Shown here: one piece after another, positions 45,158 to 57,120 of the stretch | How the letters are laid out: every line of letters starts with the position of its first letter | Position numbering within the stretch: position 1 is the stretch's first letter | Assembly (NCBI GenBank): GCA_035772735.1 | Contig: JASDFA010000007.1 | Location: 87,567,501-87,631,500, forward strand | Origin: Datura wrightii | Lineage: Eukaryota; Streptophyta; Magnoliopsida; Solanales; Solanaceae | Direction of reading: 5' to 3' | DNA length: 64,000 nucleotides | The notes under the pieces: generated by a model | Told to the model about the DNA's origin: nothing | The model's database searches: none | Seen by the model: the letters and a program-made list of their open reading frames with translations, nothing else | Position numbers and translations under genes: made by a program

Positions 45158-46779
45158 TGCGGATGTGCTATAAGTTTACAACACTTTCAATGCTTAAGAC
45201 TAAGGAAATAAGCATGGAATTAGGTGTATTTATATGGATATAAGGCACTTTTACTTTGTTTTCAGGGAAAATAGATGTTGGAGTTGAATTATGCAAAAGA
45301 TGGAGAAAATTACAGAAAAGTGGCTAAGTATGGACCTCAGTACTAGACGTACCATCCTGGTATGATTCGTACTGAGAGTTTTGGAAAGGTCTAGGCCAAA
45401 AGTGTTGAGGAAAAGGAAACTTACGGATCATGGTACGAGTCGTACCATCCTGGTATGAGCCGTACCATAGCAGTCATAGAAAACTTCAGAACATTTGCAC
45501 CTTTGGTATAGGTAGCAACCACAAATCATGATATCTACCTAAGACCCATACCAAAGAGCCATGGAAAAGATTAGAAGAAGTGAAGACTGGTAGGTCTCAA
45601 GGTACGAGAAGGAGTCACCGGTCTTAGAACTGAGGTACGAGTTGTACTAAGCTATTTGTGAAAAAGTTTAAAAGATTGTCAAAAGTCTCAGTATCAAACC
45701 ATGACTGATTGTACGACTCGTTGGTTCATGGTATTTGAGTGATACCAGTTTCCAACACTTAGCTAGATGCAACAGATGCCAACCAACGTACAATCTTGTT
45801 ATGGATTGTAGGTGAAGTCGGCAATAGTTTTAGCAGTTTTCCTATTTACTTAGGAAAAGGTTCTAAATTTATATAAATACTTTTTAGATTATTTATAGTT
45901 AGAACAAGTCTGAGCACATGAAATACGTTGAGAAAAAGTTCTTATCAACTTTCTATTCAAGTCTTGGAGATTTTCTTGCTTTGATTTCTTCATTTTTCTT
46001 GAATCATTCTACATCAATTCTTGCAATAATCAAGTGGGTTTTCTCAATCATCTTTATAAGTATCAAATTATGTTTTTGTCTATGAATGCTTATAATTCTC
46101 TTACAATCATGAGAGGGGTTGTGGGAACCACGGTGAATTATCAAACTAGGGTTGCACAAAGTAATTCTAAACCAACTCTAAACACTTGTATTATATTCTC
46201 TTCATCTTTAATGTTACTTAATGGAGCGCAACATTAGGAATTGCCCAAATTCCTTACTTGATTGAACCTAGAGAAGTAGAGATTAGGAAAAGAGAATGAC
46301 AACAAAGCCTGGATCTTTATGGTTCATTGTACGACTTGAACTGTGGTCGCAGGATAGTTAACTTGGGGCAAATTGATAACGGTTGACGTGAAATCGCGCA
46401 TGAGACCTAACCCGGTGATTGAGTATAGTCATCCTATAGGGACGAAACACTTATTTGGATGAATACTAGTTATCAAGTTCAACAAGTAAGCATTGGAATA
46501 GATCACAAGTGTAAATCCCAAAGTAATTATGAACCCATGGGGAACGCTTGCCCTAGTTAATTACATAATCTTGATAAAAGATGATCAATTCTCAATATTG
46601 TCATATAATTGCTTTTATAAAAACCCCCTTGTGGATATAACACACTTAAAAGTTTAAATACTTGTGTTATCTTATATCTTGACCATATTTCCTATGAGAT
46701 TGACCCCAACTTTTATTGGGTTCTTTATTGACAACATTCGCTTCAAACTTCTACAGGAGTGTGAGTTTGAGCATTGTCA
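45158..46779 (+). mobile_element. Ath-H 5' LTR (1622 bp)
   Basis: It starts TGCGGATGTGCTATAAG and ends GAGCATTGTCA. The U3 palindrome ATGGTACGAGTCGTACCAT is at 45430-45448. TATA tatataaata is at 45870-45879. It is the same family as the 3' LTR of Ath-1. Confidence 0.85.
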
Positions 46780-46784
46780 AAGAG

Positions 46785-46802
46785 TAGCATTGTTGTCGGG
46801 AA
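46785..46802 (+). other. Ath-H primer-binding site, strongly decayed
   Basis: TAGCATTGTTGTCGGGAA, 12 of 18 with the tRNA-Asp complement; supported by position six bases after the LTR. Confidence 0.5.
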
Positions 46803-46936
46803 TACAGCTTAGGATTAGAGTAATTGTTGTGTTTAACTTTTAGTGGGTTATTTCCTCATTTATGTTTTCTTTTTGTTTTTGACACACACAGGTTGTCTCT
46901 TGGTGAGTGCCAAGTACTCAATGGAGCAGAAACCCA

Positions 46937-48765
46937 ATGATTCCTCTTGATCTTGAATTAGAGCGAACTTTGCGGAGAGTGGAGAAACTTGAGCATAGAG
47001 AGGCCCGTATTGCCAAAGAAGCTCAGAAAGATGCACTCATGAAAGAGAGGATGCTCGGGAGGAAGTAGTGAATGTTGGCTGCCATGGAAGGGGTAATAGA
47101 GGCCACAGATATGCCCCTCAATTCTATGATGAGGATGATCCGGATACTAATGAAGTCGTATCAAGTGGAGCCATAGTACCACTACCTTTTCCTACTGGGG
47201 TGAAGTTTGATATCACTAACACCATGATACATCTACTGAATGTGAAAGGGGTGTTTAGTGGTCATGCAACTGACTATGCTAACCTGCACTTAATGAATTT
47301 TGTTAAGATATGCAAGGCGTACATGTTACCTGGAGCCAGGATGCCATAAGGTTGAGACTCTTCCCATTCTCTCTCTCTGGAGAGGCCACTTTATGGTTAT
47401 CGAAGTTGTCCAACAACTCCATTACAAACTGGAGGGAGCTTATATAGGCTTTCCTAGAAAGGTTCTTTCCACCCTCCAAGATGCTATAGTTAAAGGACGA
47501 AATTTATAACTTCCGACAATTGAATACTTAGGCAATACATGAGTCTTGGTTGAGATTTAAGAAGAAGCTGACCAAGTGCCCGAACCATTAGATTTTCAGA
47601 TGGCAGTTTGTTGGAATTTTTTTTACAGGTCCTTAAATAATAGTACAAAAGCTTTAGTAGATACAGTGGCGGGAGGAGCATTGATGAGTTACATGTGGAA
47701 GGAAGCTGCCATTATTTTGGACAGAGTGACTAAGAAGAATAGGGCTTGGCACACTAGGGAAGTGGAAGCAGTTGCAAGTACGTATGCTGTTGGTTTGTCT
47801 GCAGATCGACGTAGAAAGAAGGAGAATTGTGATCAGGAGCTGGCTCTTATCAGACATCATTAGACTTGCTCACAAAGCATATCATGGGCACTAGTGCAAG
47901 AAAATTATGTACAGTCAGAGCTCAAAGGTCAGGAACTAGGGCAGGAGCATTCAGATTCTAAGGAGGAGCCAAACTTCTTGGACAACCAGGTAGCCGGTTT
48001 TCGGGCCAACGCCCAAGCGTCTGGATAGCACACTTGGTCCCAAGGTTCCGGAAATTAAGGTTGGAACCAATATTTGGACAACTACAACTAAAATGGGATA
48101 GGTATAGGAGCCGAGGTCGTGAGAGAAAGAGAGAATAGAGAAAGAATGATGGAATTGCAACAATCGCATAGGTTTGTATGTTCCTCCTAATGCACATGAG
48201 GGGGAGACTGGACCCTCAATATTGGAGAACATGATGGATAAAATGCTCAAGAAGGTAAAGTCCACCTATGATCAGATGAAGGACATTCCGAGAGATATAA
48301 CTGGCATGAGCAAGAAGGTTGTGTCGCATGCCACAACGATGAATAGATTGAGCAGTGGCTTGGTTAGATATCGGCCTCCCTAAACCAAAGGTTGAATGGA
48401 GCACTTCCTAGAAACACAGTGCAAAATCCAAAGAATGATGGTCACTGTATGACTATGATGAATAGGAGTGGAAAGACCACAGTTGATCCCCCTCTACCAG
48501 TTGTAGTTGAGATGGAAAGAAGGAAGGAGAATGAGCTTGGTGAGGAAGATGAGGTTGCTGAGCATGAGCTCACAGGTAAAGCAAAGTTGACAGAGACTCC
48601 AGTTGATGAAAAGGAGTCCAAAGATGATAATGGTAAGAAGTACCCGGTCATGCAAATTTATAAGGCTATCCCTCAACCACCGCCACCGTTCACTCAAAGG
48701 ATGAAGAAAAAGGCGGAACATGGTAAGTTCCAAAAATTTCTCTCTATGCTAAACAATTGTCTATG
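46937..48765 (+). pseudogene. Ath-H gag, broken
   Basis: It starts MIPLDLELERTLRRVEKLEH. Then GRGNRGHRYAPQFYDEDDP, KFDITNTMIHLLNVKGVFSG, NLHLMNFVKICKAYMLPGA, and, after frameshifts, LIDTVAGG-like and LDRVTKKNRAW segments. The spacer ends PQPPPPFTQRMKKKAEHGKF. At least four frameshifts and several stops. It is collinear with Ath-I gag. It cannot make a full product. Confidence 0.8.
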
Positions 48766-49383
48766 AAAATACCATTGATTAAGGCATTGGAGAAGATGCC
48801 TGAATATTCCAAGTTCATGTAGGACCTTGTAATCAAGAAGAAGTCCATGAGCTATGAGCCGGTAGGTAACTTGCATCAATGCAGTGCCATAACTTCACGA
48901 GTCATTGCTAAAAAGAAAGAGGATCCAGGTGCCTTCACAATTTCATGCACGATGGATGATTTTGAGTTTGCAAAGGAACTTTGAGAATTAGGAGCAAGCA
49001 TCAACTTGATATCGTTAGATATATTCAAAACGCTAGGCTTGGGAGTCCCTACACCGACTTCAACGTTGCTATTAATGGCAGACCTCACAGTCAAAAAGCT
49101 AGTAAGGATCTTAGTGGATGTGCTTCTCAAGGTGAATCATTTCATCTTCCTAGTAGACTACATAATCCTAGATTACGAGGTTGATTTTAAGGTCCCCATT
49201 ATCTTGCGGCGACCATTCCTGGCCACTAGGAGAGCCTTGGTGGATGTTGAAGCTGGCCAACTAAAATTCTAGCTAAATAAAGAGGAGGTCACTTTTAATG
49301 TTTGCAGGTCAATGAAGCAGCACAATGAGTTTAGGGTTGTCTCAGCAATCAATGATGATTCCAAGTTTCTTGATGAATTCTAA
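48766..49383 (+). pseudogene. Ath-H protease, catalytic Asp lost
   Basis: YEPVGNLHQCSAITSRVIAK, then CTMDDFEFAKEL, then a stop-containing active site read as ELGASINLIS, where the family has CDLGASINLMP. A TGA replaces Cys and Glu replaces Asp. It continues with LLMADLTVKKLVRILVDVLL and VPIILRRPFLATRRALVDVE and ends LDEF-stop at 49381. The LDE-stop-AATAGTCAAG end matches the end of Ath-1 integrase, which suggests pol was deleted between. Confidence 0.8.
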
Positions 49384-49400
49384 ATAGTCAAGAGACTTGC

Positions 49401-49529
49401 GTTGTGCCACGATGTTAAATCAGGCTCTTTTTGGGAGGCAACCCATGAGGTGGTTTGGTGAAGTCCGAGTAACCAGACCTCCTGTGTTGTACCGCGACGT
49501 TAAATCAAGTGTTTCGTGGGACACAACCC
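49401..49529 (+). other. Post-pol conserved motif, two copies (Ath-H)
   Basis: gttgtgccacgatgttaaat, then caggctctttttgggaggcaaccc (49401-49444); the second copy, ttgtaccgcgacgttaaatc, is at 49487-49529. Confidence 0.7.
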
Positions 49530-49619
49530 AAGTATCATAACCTTTGGAGTGTTTAGCGTGCAGGTGAAACAAAAACTTGTGGGAGAATCATGTTAAATCA
49601 ATGTGCAATCGTGGTAAAT

Positions 49620-50269
49620 CATGTTACGGTTGATCATTACAACTCGTACCCTGACTGTACGGGTTGTAGTACTCATTGTAAAGATGAATTATTCTAAGTG
49701 TAGAATTTCAGAGACATTGACTTACGAGGCAATGTACGAATCGTACCTTCATGGTACAAGTGATAACATGCACTAGTAGGTACCCAAGTAAGTTTCCTAA
49801 GTCTTCTTGTACGAATCAAAGATGAATTATTCTAAGTGTAGAATTTCAGAGACATTGACTTACTAGGCAATGTACGAATCGTACCTTCATGGTACAAGTG
49901 ATAACATGCACTAGTAGGTACCCAGGTAAGTTTCCTAAGTCTTCTTGTACGAGTCAAAGGGACGAGCGGTAGGTCCAACTTGCAACTCGTGGTATGAGTC
50001 GTGACGGGCTAAATTAATCATCTTGGCCCGACTCCACCCAAATTCCTAAAAATCCACCCTAACCTATTTAAATCAAAATCCTTTAGACTTTAGCTCCAAC
50101 GCAAACATACACTTTGAGCCCACAAGTCTCACCCACGATTCTCACACCTAAAACTCAAAATCCTAATCATTTCAATCTCGAATTCGTGCAAGATTATATC
50201 TACACATTCGAAATTCCTACCCTAATCACTATAATGACCAAGAAGTCAAGCAAACTCTTGAAAATCCAA
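49620..50269 (+). promoter_or_regulatory. Ath-H internal U3-like block, TATA-like box and leader
   Basis: It carries gtacgaatcgtacc/ggtac words like those of the LTR U3, two 138-bp tandem copies (49681-49956), a TATTTAAAT box (50065-50073) and a leader with ATG at 50234 followed by a donor CCAA|GTAAGTAAAC (50270). ORF2 itself is absent; sequence soon returns to the 3' UTR (about 50500). Confidence 0.45.
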
Positions 50270-52056
50270 GTAAGTAAACATGTTCAATTTTAAAAAATCT
50301 TGCTTTGTATGAACTGATAGAACTTGGTGATTCCTCAAACTCACCAAAAATGGGTTGAGGAAGATGATCGCTAGGTTGTGCGATTCTATTGAATGGGTAG
50401 GAATTTGAAATGCCAAACACTAAACTTGATTGCTAAAAAAATGAGTTGCAAGGTGTGTGTTGTGGGTGAATTTGGTAGGTGTAAATAATGGACATTGATA
50501 GCCTAAAATTGGGAAGTCTAAGTAGCCACATGTATGTCCCTTTCCCATGTTCTTATAGTCTATGCTTCGGGGATGAAACATGTTTTTCAAAGGGGGGTGT
50601 ACTTGTAGTTTTTTGGATATTGTGTTCGTCCGAGGGTTTTTTTGTCGTATTTCTTTTCTCTTGGACATGCTATCTAGTAGAATCGACATGTTTAGGTTGT
50701 TTTTGTTATTCATTTAGTTAGAACTAGATTAGGATTACGTTACAACCAATAAATGCACTAGTTTGATAAAGTTGACCCTGTTTAAAATTTTTGATGTTAA
50801 TAGTTTAGTTAATTGCAACTACATGACTTTTGTGGATATTTTTATGACATATACATTATTAGCATGTGTAGTTCTAGATTGGCCATGCATGAACTAGATA
50901 GGTAGATTCAATGCAAACCGGTACCATGAGTGAGTGAGGATTTATACTTAGTTCAATAATGTGTCGAGGATCTAGAACTCGCCCAGTTGGTCTTTACATA
51001 AGTTTTAGGATCGTTGGTTAGGAAATGATCATAAGAAATTTTTTATTTTAGCCACTTTAGCTTAAATTACCTAACAAAATAAAAATGAATCCCTTGATCC
51101 AGATTTTGAGCCTAATATTGACCATTTTTCTTTGATTAACCCTTCACGTTTTCCATTGTTTATAATGAACCTGTTTGGCCCTGGTCCCTCCTTAGACATT
51201 GTGAACCTCAACTCAGGCAAAATGCCTAAGTAGAGGGTGGCTATAGTAGGGGTGCATAGATTGTGGGGAGGTGGAAAAGAAAAGGAAAAAAGATAAAGAA
51301 GGGAGAGGTGTGGTGTGAAAAGAAAAGGAAGAAAAAGAGCTGAGAAAGAAAAATGAAAAGCAAAAAAATAAAAGAGAAAAAGAAATGAAAAAGATGAGAA
51401 AACATGCCACACCCACATATTGCATTTAAACAGAGAAAAGGGAGGAAAAGTTGAAAAAGTAAAAAATAGGGTAAAAAGTGAAAAGTGAAGACACGAGTAT
51501 GTAGTGCCAAGGAGGGTTTTTCACTGAACTTCATATCTACCATACCTAGACCGAAGGGTATATTACAAGCTGAGCAAATTCCTATAGTGATCCTAGAGTA
51601 ACTGTCCGAAAAGCCAAAGTAGAGAAAATACGGGTAAGCCTATGGTATCCGATGTGCAGTATTTAGAACTTTTATTTTTGTTAGAGTGAGAGTATCATTT
51701 GATTAGTCCCATGTTTCATAATTTTATATATCGGTGAGTGTTGGGGACTTAATTTGCTGTGAGGGTACTTAGTTTGTGTTGTATTTTACCAATCGTCTAT
51801 ATGAATAGCACTGGTGATAGCTTAATTCTCTGCTAATAGTCGGATGCCATATCTTGATCCCTGCATGGCATTGGTTGTGGTTATATGTGTGCATAACTGA
51901 CTTAGTTTGAACGGAAGAGGGGTCAATAGCTTTAATAGTTTAGAGTGCAAATTTTGTCATGTTGGCTCTAGGTATTCTGAGTTTGCTTTCTAGTTAAGTG
52001 TCGTTTTTAATTTTATTTTCTTTGCCCGAGGATATGCAAAAGTCTTATGTTGAGAG
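50270..52056 (+). other. Ath-H 3' region without ORF2
   Basis: A remnant intron-like stretch to about 50500, then 3' UTR collinear with Ath-1 from about 1590. GGGA-loop hairpin at 50562-50581 (ATGCTTCG, GGGA, TGAAACAT, one mismatch and one wobble), followed by AAAGGGGGGTGTAC. A purine word CTAAGTAGAGGGTGG lies near 51226. The tract before the LTR is decayed (tgttgagag). Confidence 0.6.
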
Positions 52057-53728
52057 TATTGATGTGCTATGAGTTTACAACAGTTTCAATACTTAAAATA
52101 GAGGAAATAAGCATGGAATTAGGTGTGTTTATATCGATATGAGACACTTTTACTTTGTTTTGAGGGAAAATAGATGTTGTAGTTGAAATGTGCAAAAGAT
52201 GGAGAAAATTGCAGAAAAGTGGCTAAGTACGGACCTCAGTACAAGCCGTACCATCCTAGTATGAGCTGTTCTGAGAGTCATGGAAAGGTACAGGACAAAA
52301 GTGTTGAGGCAAAGGTCACTTACGACTCATGGTACGAGTCGTATCATCCTGGTACAAGTCGTACCATAGTGGTCATAGAAAACTTCATAAGATTTTCATA
52401 GGCCAAGTCTCCTAGTATGGGTAGCAACCACGAATCATGAGATCTACCTAAGATGTTACCAAGGAGCCTTGAAAAAGTTTAGAAAAAGTGAATACTGGTA
52501 GGTCTTAAGGTACGAGAAGGAGTCACGGGTTGTAGAGCTGAGGTACGGGTCATACCAAGCCATTCGTGAAAAAGTTCAAAGGTTTTCCAGAAGTCTCAGT
52601 ATCAAACCATACTGATTGTATGACTCATTGGTTCATGGTATAAGTCATACTAATTCTCAACACTTAGCCAGTTTCAACAGATGCCAGCCATTGTACGAGT
52701 CAAGGAACGACTTGTAGAATCTTGTTACAGGTCGTAGGTGAAGTTGGCGGCAGTATTAGCAGTTTCCCTGTTTACTTAGGAAAATCTTCTAATTTTTTTT
52801 ATAAATACTTTTTAGGTTATTTTCAGTCAGAACGAGTTTGAGCACATGAAATACATTGAGAAAAAGTTGTTGTTAACTTTCTATTCAAGTCTTGGAGATT
52901 TTCTTTATTTGATTTCTTCATTGTTTTTGAATCATTCTTCATAAATTCTTGCAATTATCAAGTGGGTATTCTTCCAATCGTCTTTGTAAGTATTAAATTA
53001 TGTGTTTTTCTATAAATGCTTATAATTCTCTTATAATCAGGAGAGGCTAAAATCTATACAACAAGAGTTATGGGAACCATGGTGAATTAACAAACTAGAG
53101 TTGCACAAAGTGATTCTAAACCAATGCTAAACACTTGTATTATATTCTCTTCATCTTTAATGTTTCTTAACAGAGCGCAACGTTAGGACTTTCTTGAATT
53201 CTTTACTTGCTTGAACCTAGAGAAATAGAGATTAGGAAAAGAGAATCACAACAAAGCTTTGATCTTTATGGGTCATTGGATGACTTGAGCTGCGATCATA
53301 GGATAGTTAATTTGGGACAAATTAATAACAGTTGAAGTGAAAATCGCTCATGAGACCTAATCCAGTGATTGAGTGTAGTCATCTAATAGGGACGAATAAG
53401 TCATTTGGATGAACCCTAGTTATCATGTTCTACAGGTAAGCATTGCGATAGATGACAAGTGTAAAACCTGAAGAAGTTATGAAACCATGGAGAATACTTA
53501 CACTAGTTAATTACATAATCTTAATAAACAACAACCAATTCTCAATATTTTCATATAATTGCTTTTATAAAAAACCCTTGTGGAGATAACACACTCAAAA
53601 GTTTAGATACCAACGTTATTCTATATCTTGATCATATTCCCTGTGGGATAGACCCCAACCTTTTTTGGGTTCTTTATTGGAAACATCTGTTTCATACTTC
53701 TACAGGAGTGTAAGTTTGAGCGTTATCA
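52057..53728 (+). mobile_element. Shared middle LTR of Ath-H and Ath-I (1672 bp)
   Basis: TATTGATGTGCTATGAG ... GAGCGTTATCA. It is preceded by the Ath-H 3' UTR and followed by a PBS, so it serves as 3' LTR of one element and 5' LTR of the next. TATA tataaata is at 52800-52807. Confidence 0.85.
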
Positions 53729-53733
53729 AAAAG

Positions 53734-53751
53734 TGGTGCCGTTGCTGGAGA
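53734..53751 (+). other. Ath-I primer-binding site (tRNA-Asp)
   Basis: TGGTGCCGTTGCTGGAGA, 15 of 18 with the tRNA-Asp complement, after AAAAG. Confidence 0.75.
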
Positions 53752-53879
53752 ATATGACTTAGGATTAGGGTAATGTTTGTGTTTAAATTTTAGTGGTTAT
53801 TTCCTCATTTAAGTTTTCTTTTTATTTTTTACACCCACAGGTTGTTTCTTGGTGAATCCCAAGTACTCGATGGAGTGGA

Positions 53880-55690
53880 AACCCCTTGATTCCTCTAGAT
53901 CTTGAATTAGAGCAAACTTTGAGAAGAATAGAGAACCCTGAGCAAAGAGAGGCCAATATTACTGAAGAAGCTCGGCAAGCTACACTTCAGGAAACAGAGG
54001 ATGCTTGGGAGGAAGTAGTGAATACTGGCCACCATGGAAGGGGCAATAGAGGCCAGAGATATGCCCCTCAGTTCTATGATGAGCATGTTCCAGATATTGA
54101 TGAAGTCAAATCAACCGAAGCCACCGTACCACAACCTTTGTCTGCTGGGGCAAAGTTTGATATCACTAGCACCATGATACAACTACTGAATATGAAAGGG
54201 TTATTTAGTATTCATTGAATGCTAACCTACACTTGATGAAGTTTTTCAAGATATGCAACGCGTACAGGTTACCTGGTGTGAGCCAGGATGCGATAAGGTT
54301 GAGACTCTTCCCATTCTCTCTCTCTAGGGAGGCCATTTTATGGTTACTAGAGTTTCCAAAAGACTTCATTACCAACTGGAGGGAGCTTAAATAGGCTTTC
54401 CTAGAAAGGTTCTTCCTACCCTCCATGATGCTACAGTTAAAGGACGAAATTTATAACTTCCGACAATTGAAGAATTAGGCATTACATGAGTCATGGTTAA
54501 GATTTAAGAAGAAGCTGACCAAGTTCCTGAGCCATAAAATTCCAAATGATAGTTTGTTGGAAATTTTTTTTATAGATCCTTAAATAACAGTACAAAAGTT
54601 GTAGCAGATACAGTGGTTGGAGGAGCGCTGATGAGTCACATGTGGGAGCAAGCTGCCATTACTTTGGACAGAGTGACTAAGACGAATAAGGACTGGAATG
54701 ACCAGGGAAGCGAAAGCAGCTGCAGGTACGTATGTTTTTGGTATGTCCACAGATAAATGTAGAAAGGAAGAGGAGCGTAATCAGGAGATGGCTTATATAC
54801 GGACATCATTAGACTTGCTAACAAAGCATATCATGGGCACTGGTGGTTGAAAGGTAAGCGTAGTGGGTGCTCAGGGTCAGGAACTAGGGCAGGAGCATTC
54901 ATATTTCGAGGAGGAGGCAAACTTCTTGGACAACCAGGTGGAGGGTTTTTGAGCCAACACCTAAGGGTCTATATAGGACACTTGGCACTAAGGATCTGAA
55001 AATCAAGGTCGAAACCAATATCGGGACAGCTACAACTGAAATGGGTATAGGGATAGGAACCGAGCTCATGAGCAAGAGGTAGAATGGAGAAAGAACGATG
55101 GATATCACAATGATCACATAGGGTTGAATGTTCCTCGTAATTCATGTGAGGGGAAGATTGGAGAACATGATTTCTAAAATGCTTAAGAAAAGTCCACCAG
55201 ATTAGCTGAGGGAAATTCAAGGAGATATATTTGGCGTGATCCAGAAAGTTGAGTCACATGCCACAACAATGAAACAGATTGAGCGGCAGCTTGGTCAGAG
55301 ATCCGCCTCCCTAAACCAAAGGTAGAAGGGAATAGTTCCTAGAAACACAGTGAAAAATCCAAAGAATGATAGTCATTGTATGACTGTATGACTAGTAGGG
55401 GAAAGACCATAATTGATCCCTCTCTACCAGTTGTAGTTGAGATGGAAAGATAGAAAGAGATTGAGATTGGTGAGGAAGATGAGGCTGCTGAGCATGAGCT
55501 CACAGGTAAAGTTGAGTTGACAGAGACTCCAGTTGATGAAAAGGAGTCCGAAGCTAATAATGGTAAGAAGCAAGGGGTCTCACAAATTTACAAGGCTATC
55601 CCTCGACCACTACCACTGTTCACTCGAAGGATGAAGAAAAAGGCGGAACATGGTAAGTTCCAAAATTTTTTTCTATGGTTAAACATTTAT
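53880..55690 (+). pseudogene. Ath-I gag, broken
   Basis: IPLDLELEQTLRRIENPEQR, EEVVNTGHHGRGNRGQRYAP and KFDITSTMIQLLNMKGLFS, then frame-shifted NLHLMKFFKICNAYRLPG and RLFPFSLSREAILWLLEF. Later pieces correspond to Ath-H. Multiple stops and shifts. The spacer ends near RMKKKAEHGKFQ (55628). Confidence 0.75.
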
Positions 55691-56320
55691 CTGTGAACAT
55701 ATAATTGGTCAAGGCATTAGAGCAGATGCCTGGACATGCCATGTTCATGAAGGAACTTGTGAACAAGAAGAGGTCCATGAGCTATGAGCCAGTGGGTAAC
55801 TTTCATCATTACAGTGCCATAACTTCATAGGTCCTTTCTCAAAAGAAGGAGGATCTAGGGTCCTTCTCCATTCCGTGTACAATTGGTGATTTTGAGTTAG
55901 CAAAGACACTTTGTGACTTAGGAGCAAGTATCAACTTGATGCCGTTAGCTGTATTTAGATAGCTGGGCTTGGGAGCCCTGACACCAACTTTGATATGGCT
56001 ATTAATGGTAGAACGCGCAGTCAAAAAGCTAGTGTGGATCTTAGTGGATGTGCTTGTTAAGGTGGACCATCTCATCTTTCCAGCAGACTTTGTAATCCTA
56101 GATTGCGAGGTTGAATTGAGGTCCTAATTATTTTGGGGTGACCATTCCTGGCCATTGGGAGAGCCTTGGTGGATGTTGAAGTTGGACAACTAAAATTTGG
56201 GCTAAATAAAGAGGAGATCACTTTTAATGTATGCGGGTCAATGAAGAAGCACAATGAGATTAGGGTTGTCTCAGCGATCGATGATGATCTCGAGTTTCTT
56301 GATGAATTTTTAAGTAGCCA
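55691..56320 (+). pseudogene. Ath-I protease, broken
   Basis: GFELAKTLCDLGASINLMPL-like active site with the catalytic Asp intact at 55915-55917, then LVDVLVKVDHLIFPADFVIL. A shift near 56120 leads to VDVEVGQLKFGLNKEEITFN, and the frame runs on past 56320. A TAG near 55829 and another near 55960 break it. No RT follows. Confidence 0.75.
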
Positions 56321-56330
56321 AGAGACTAGC

Positions 56331-56459
56331 GTCGTGCCGCGATGTTAAATTAGGCGCTTCTTGGGAGGCAACCTATGAGGTCGTTTGGTGAGATCTGAGT
56401 AACCACACCACCTGCATTGTGCCGCGATGTTAAATCAAGTGCTTCTTGGGAGGCAACCT
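56331..56459 (+). other. Post-pol conserved motif, two copies (Ath-I)
   Basis: gtcgtgccgcgatgttaaat at 56331, then taggcgcttcttgggaggcaacc; the second copy is at 56417-56459. These are the best-preserved copies in the window. Confidence 0.75.
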
Positions 56460-56629
56460 AAGTATCTTAAAATTTGGTGTGTTTCAGTGTGCAGGTGAAA
56501 CAAAAACTGGTGGAAAAAAATACAGACCAGACTAGTACTATGAGCCTCAGTACAACTCATAAGAGCTTTGTATGACCATAATACCAATCATTGTAAAAAG
56601 CAGAAGCCAAAGTTCATTGTAACAGTTGG

Positions 56630-57120
56630 TCATTACGACTCGTACCCTGATTGTACGGGTTGTAGTACTCACTGTAAAGACGAATTGTGCTAAGTGTTGA
56701 ATTTCATAGACATTAACTTACGAGGCAATGTATGAATGGTACCTTTGTGGTATGAGTCGTAACATGCCCTCGTAGGTCCCCGGGTAAGTTTCCTAAGTCT
56801 TCTGCTACAAGTCTAAGGGATGAGCGGTAGATCCAACCTACGACTCGTGGTTGTGATGGGCTAAATTAATCAACTTGACCCGACTTGACTGGGATCCTAA
56901 AATTCCGTCCTAACCTATTTAAATCAAAATTCTTTAGACTTTAGCTCCAACGCAAACATACACTTTGAACCCACGAGTCTCACCCATGATTCTCATACCC
57001 TAACTCAAATTCCCAAGCAATTCAAGCTAAAAATTGTGCAAGATTAGATCTGCACATTCAAAATTCCTACCCTAATTACTTAAAAAAGCAAGAAGTCGAG
57101 AACCCTTGAAATTTCAAGTA
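56630..57120 (+). promoter_or_regulatory. Ath-I internal U3-like block and leader
   Basis: Same order as Ath-H with a single copy of the 138-bp unit. TATTTAAAT is at 56916-56924. The splice donor is mutated (caagtaatt near 57116). ORF2 is absent. Confidence 0.4.
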
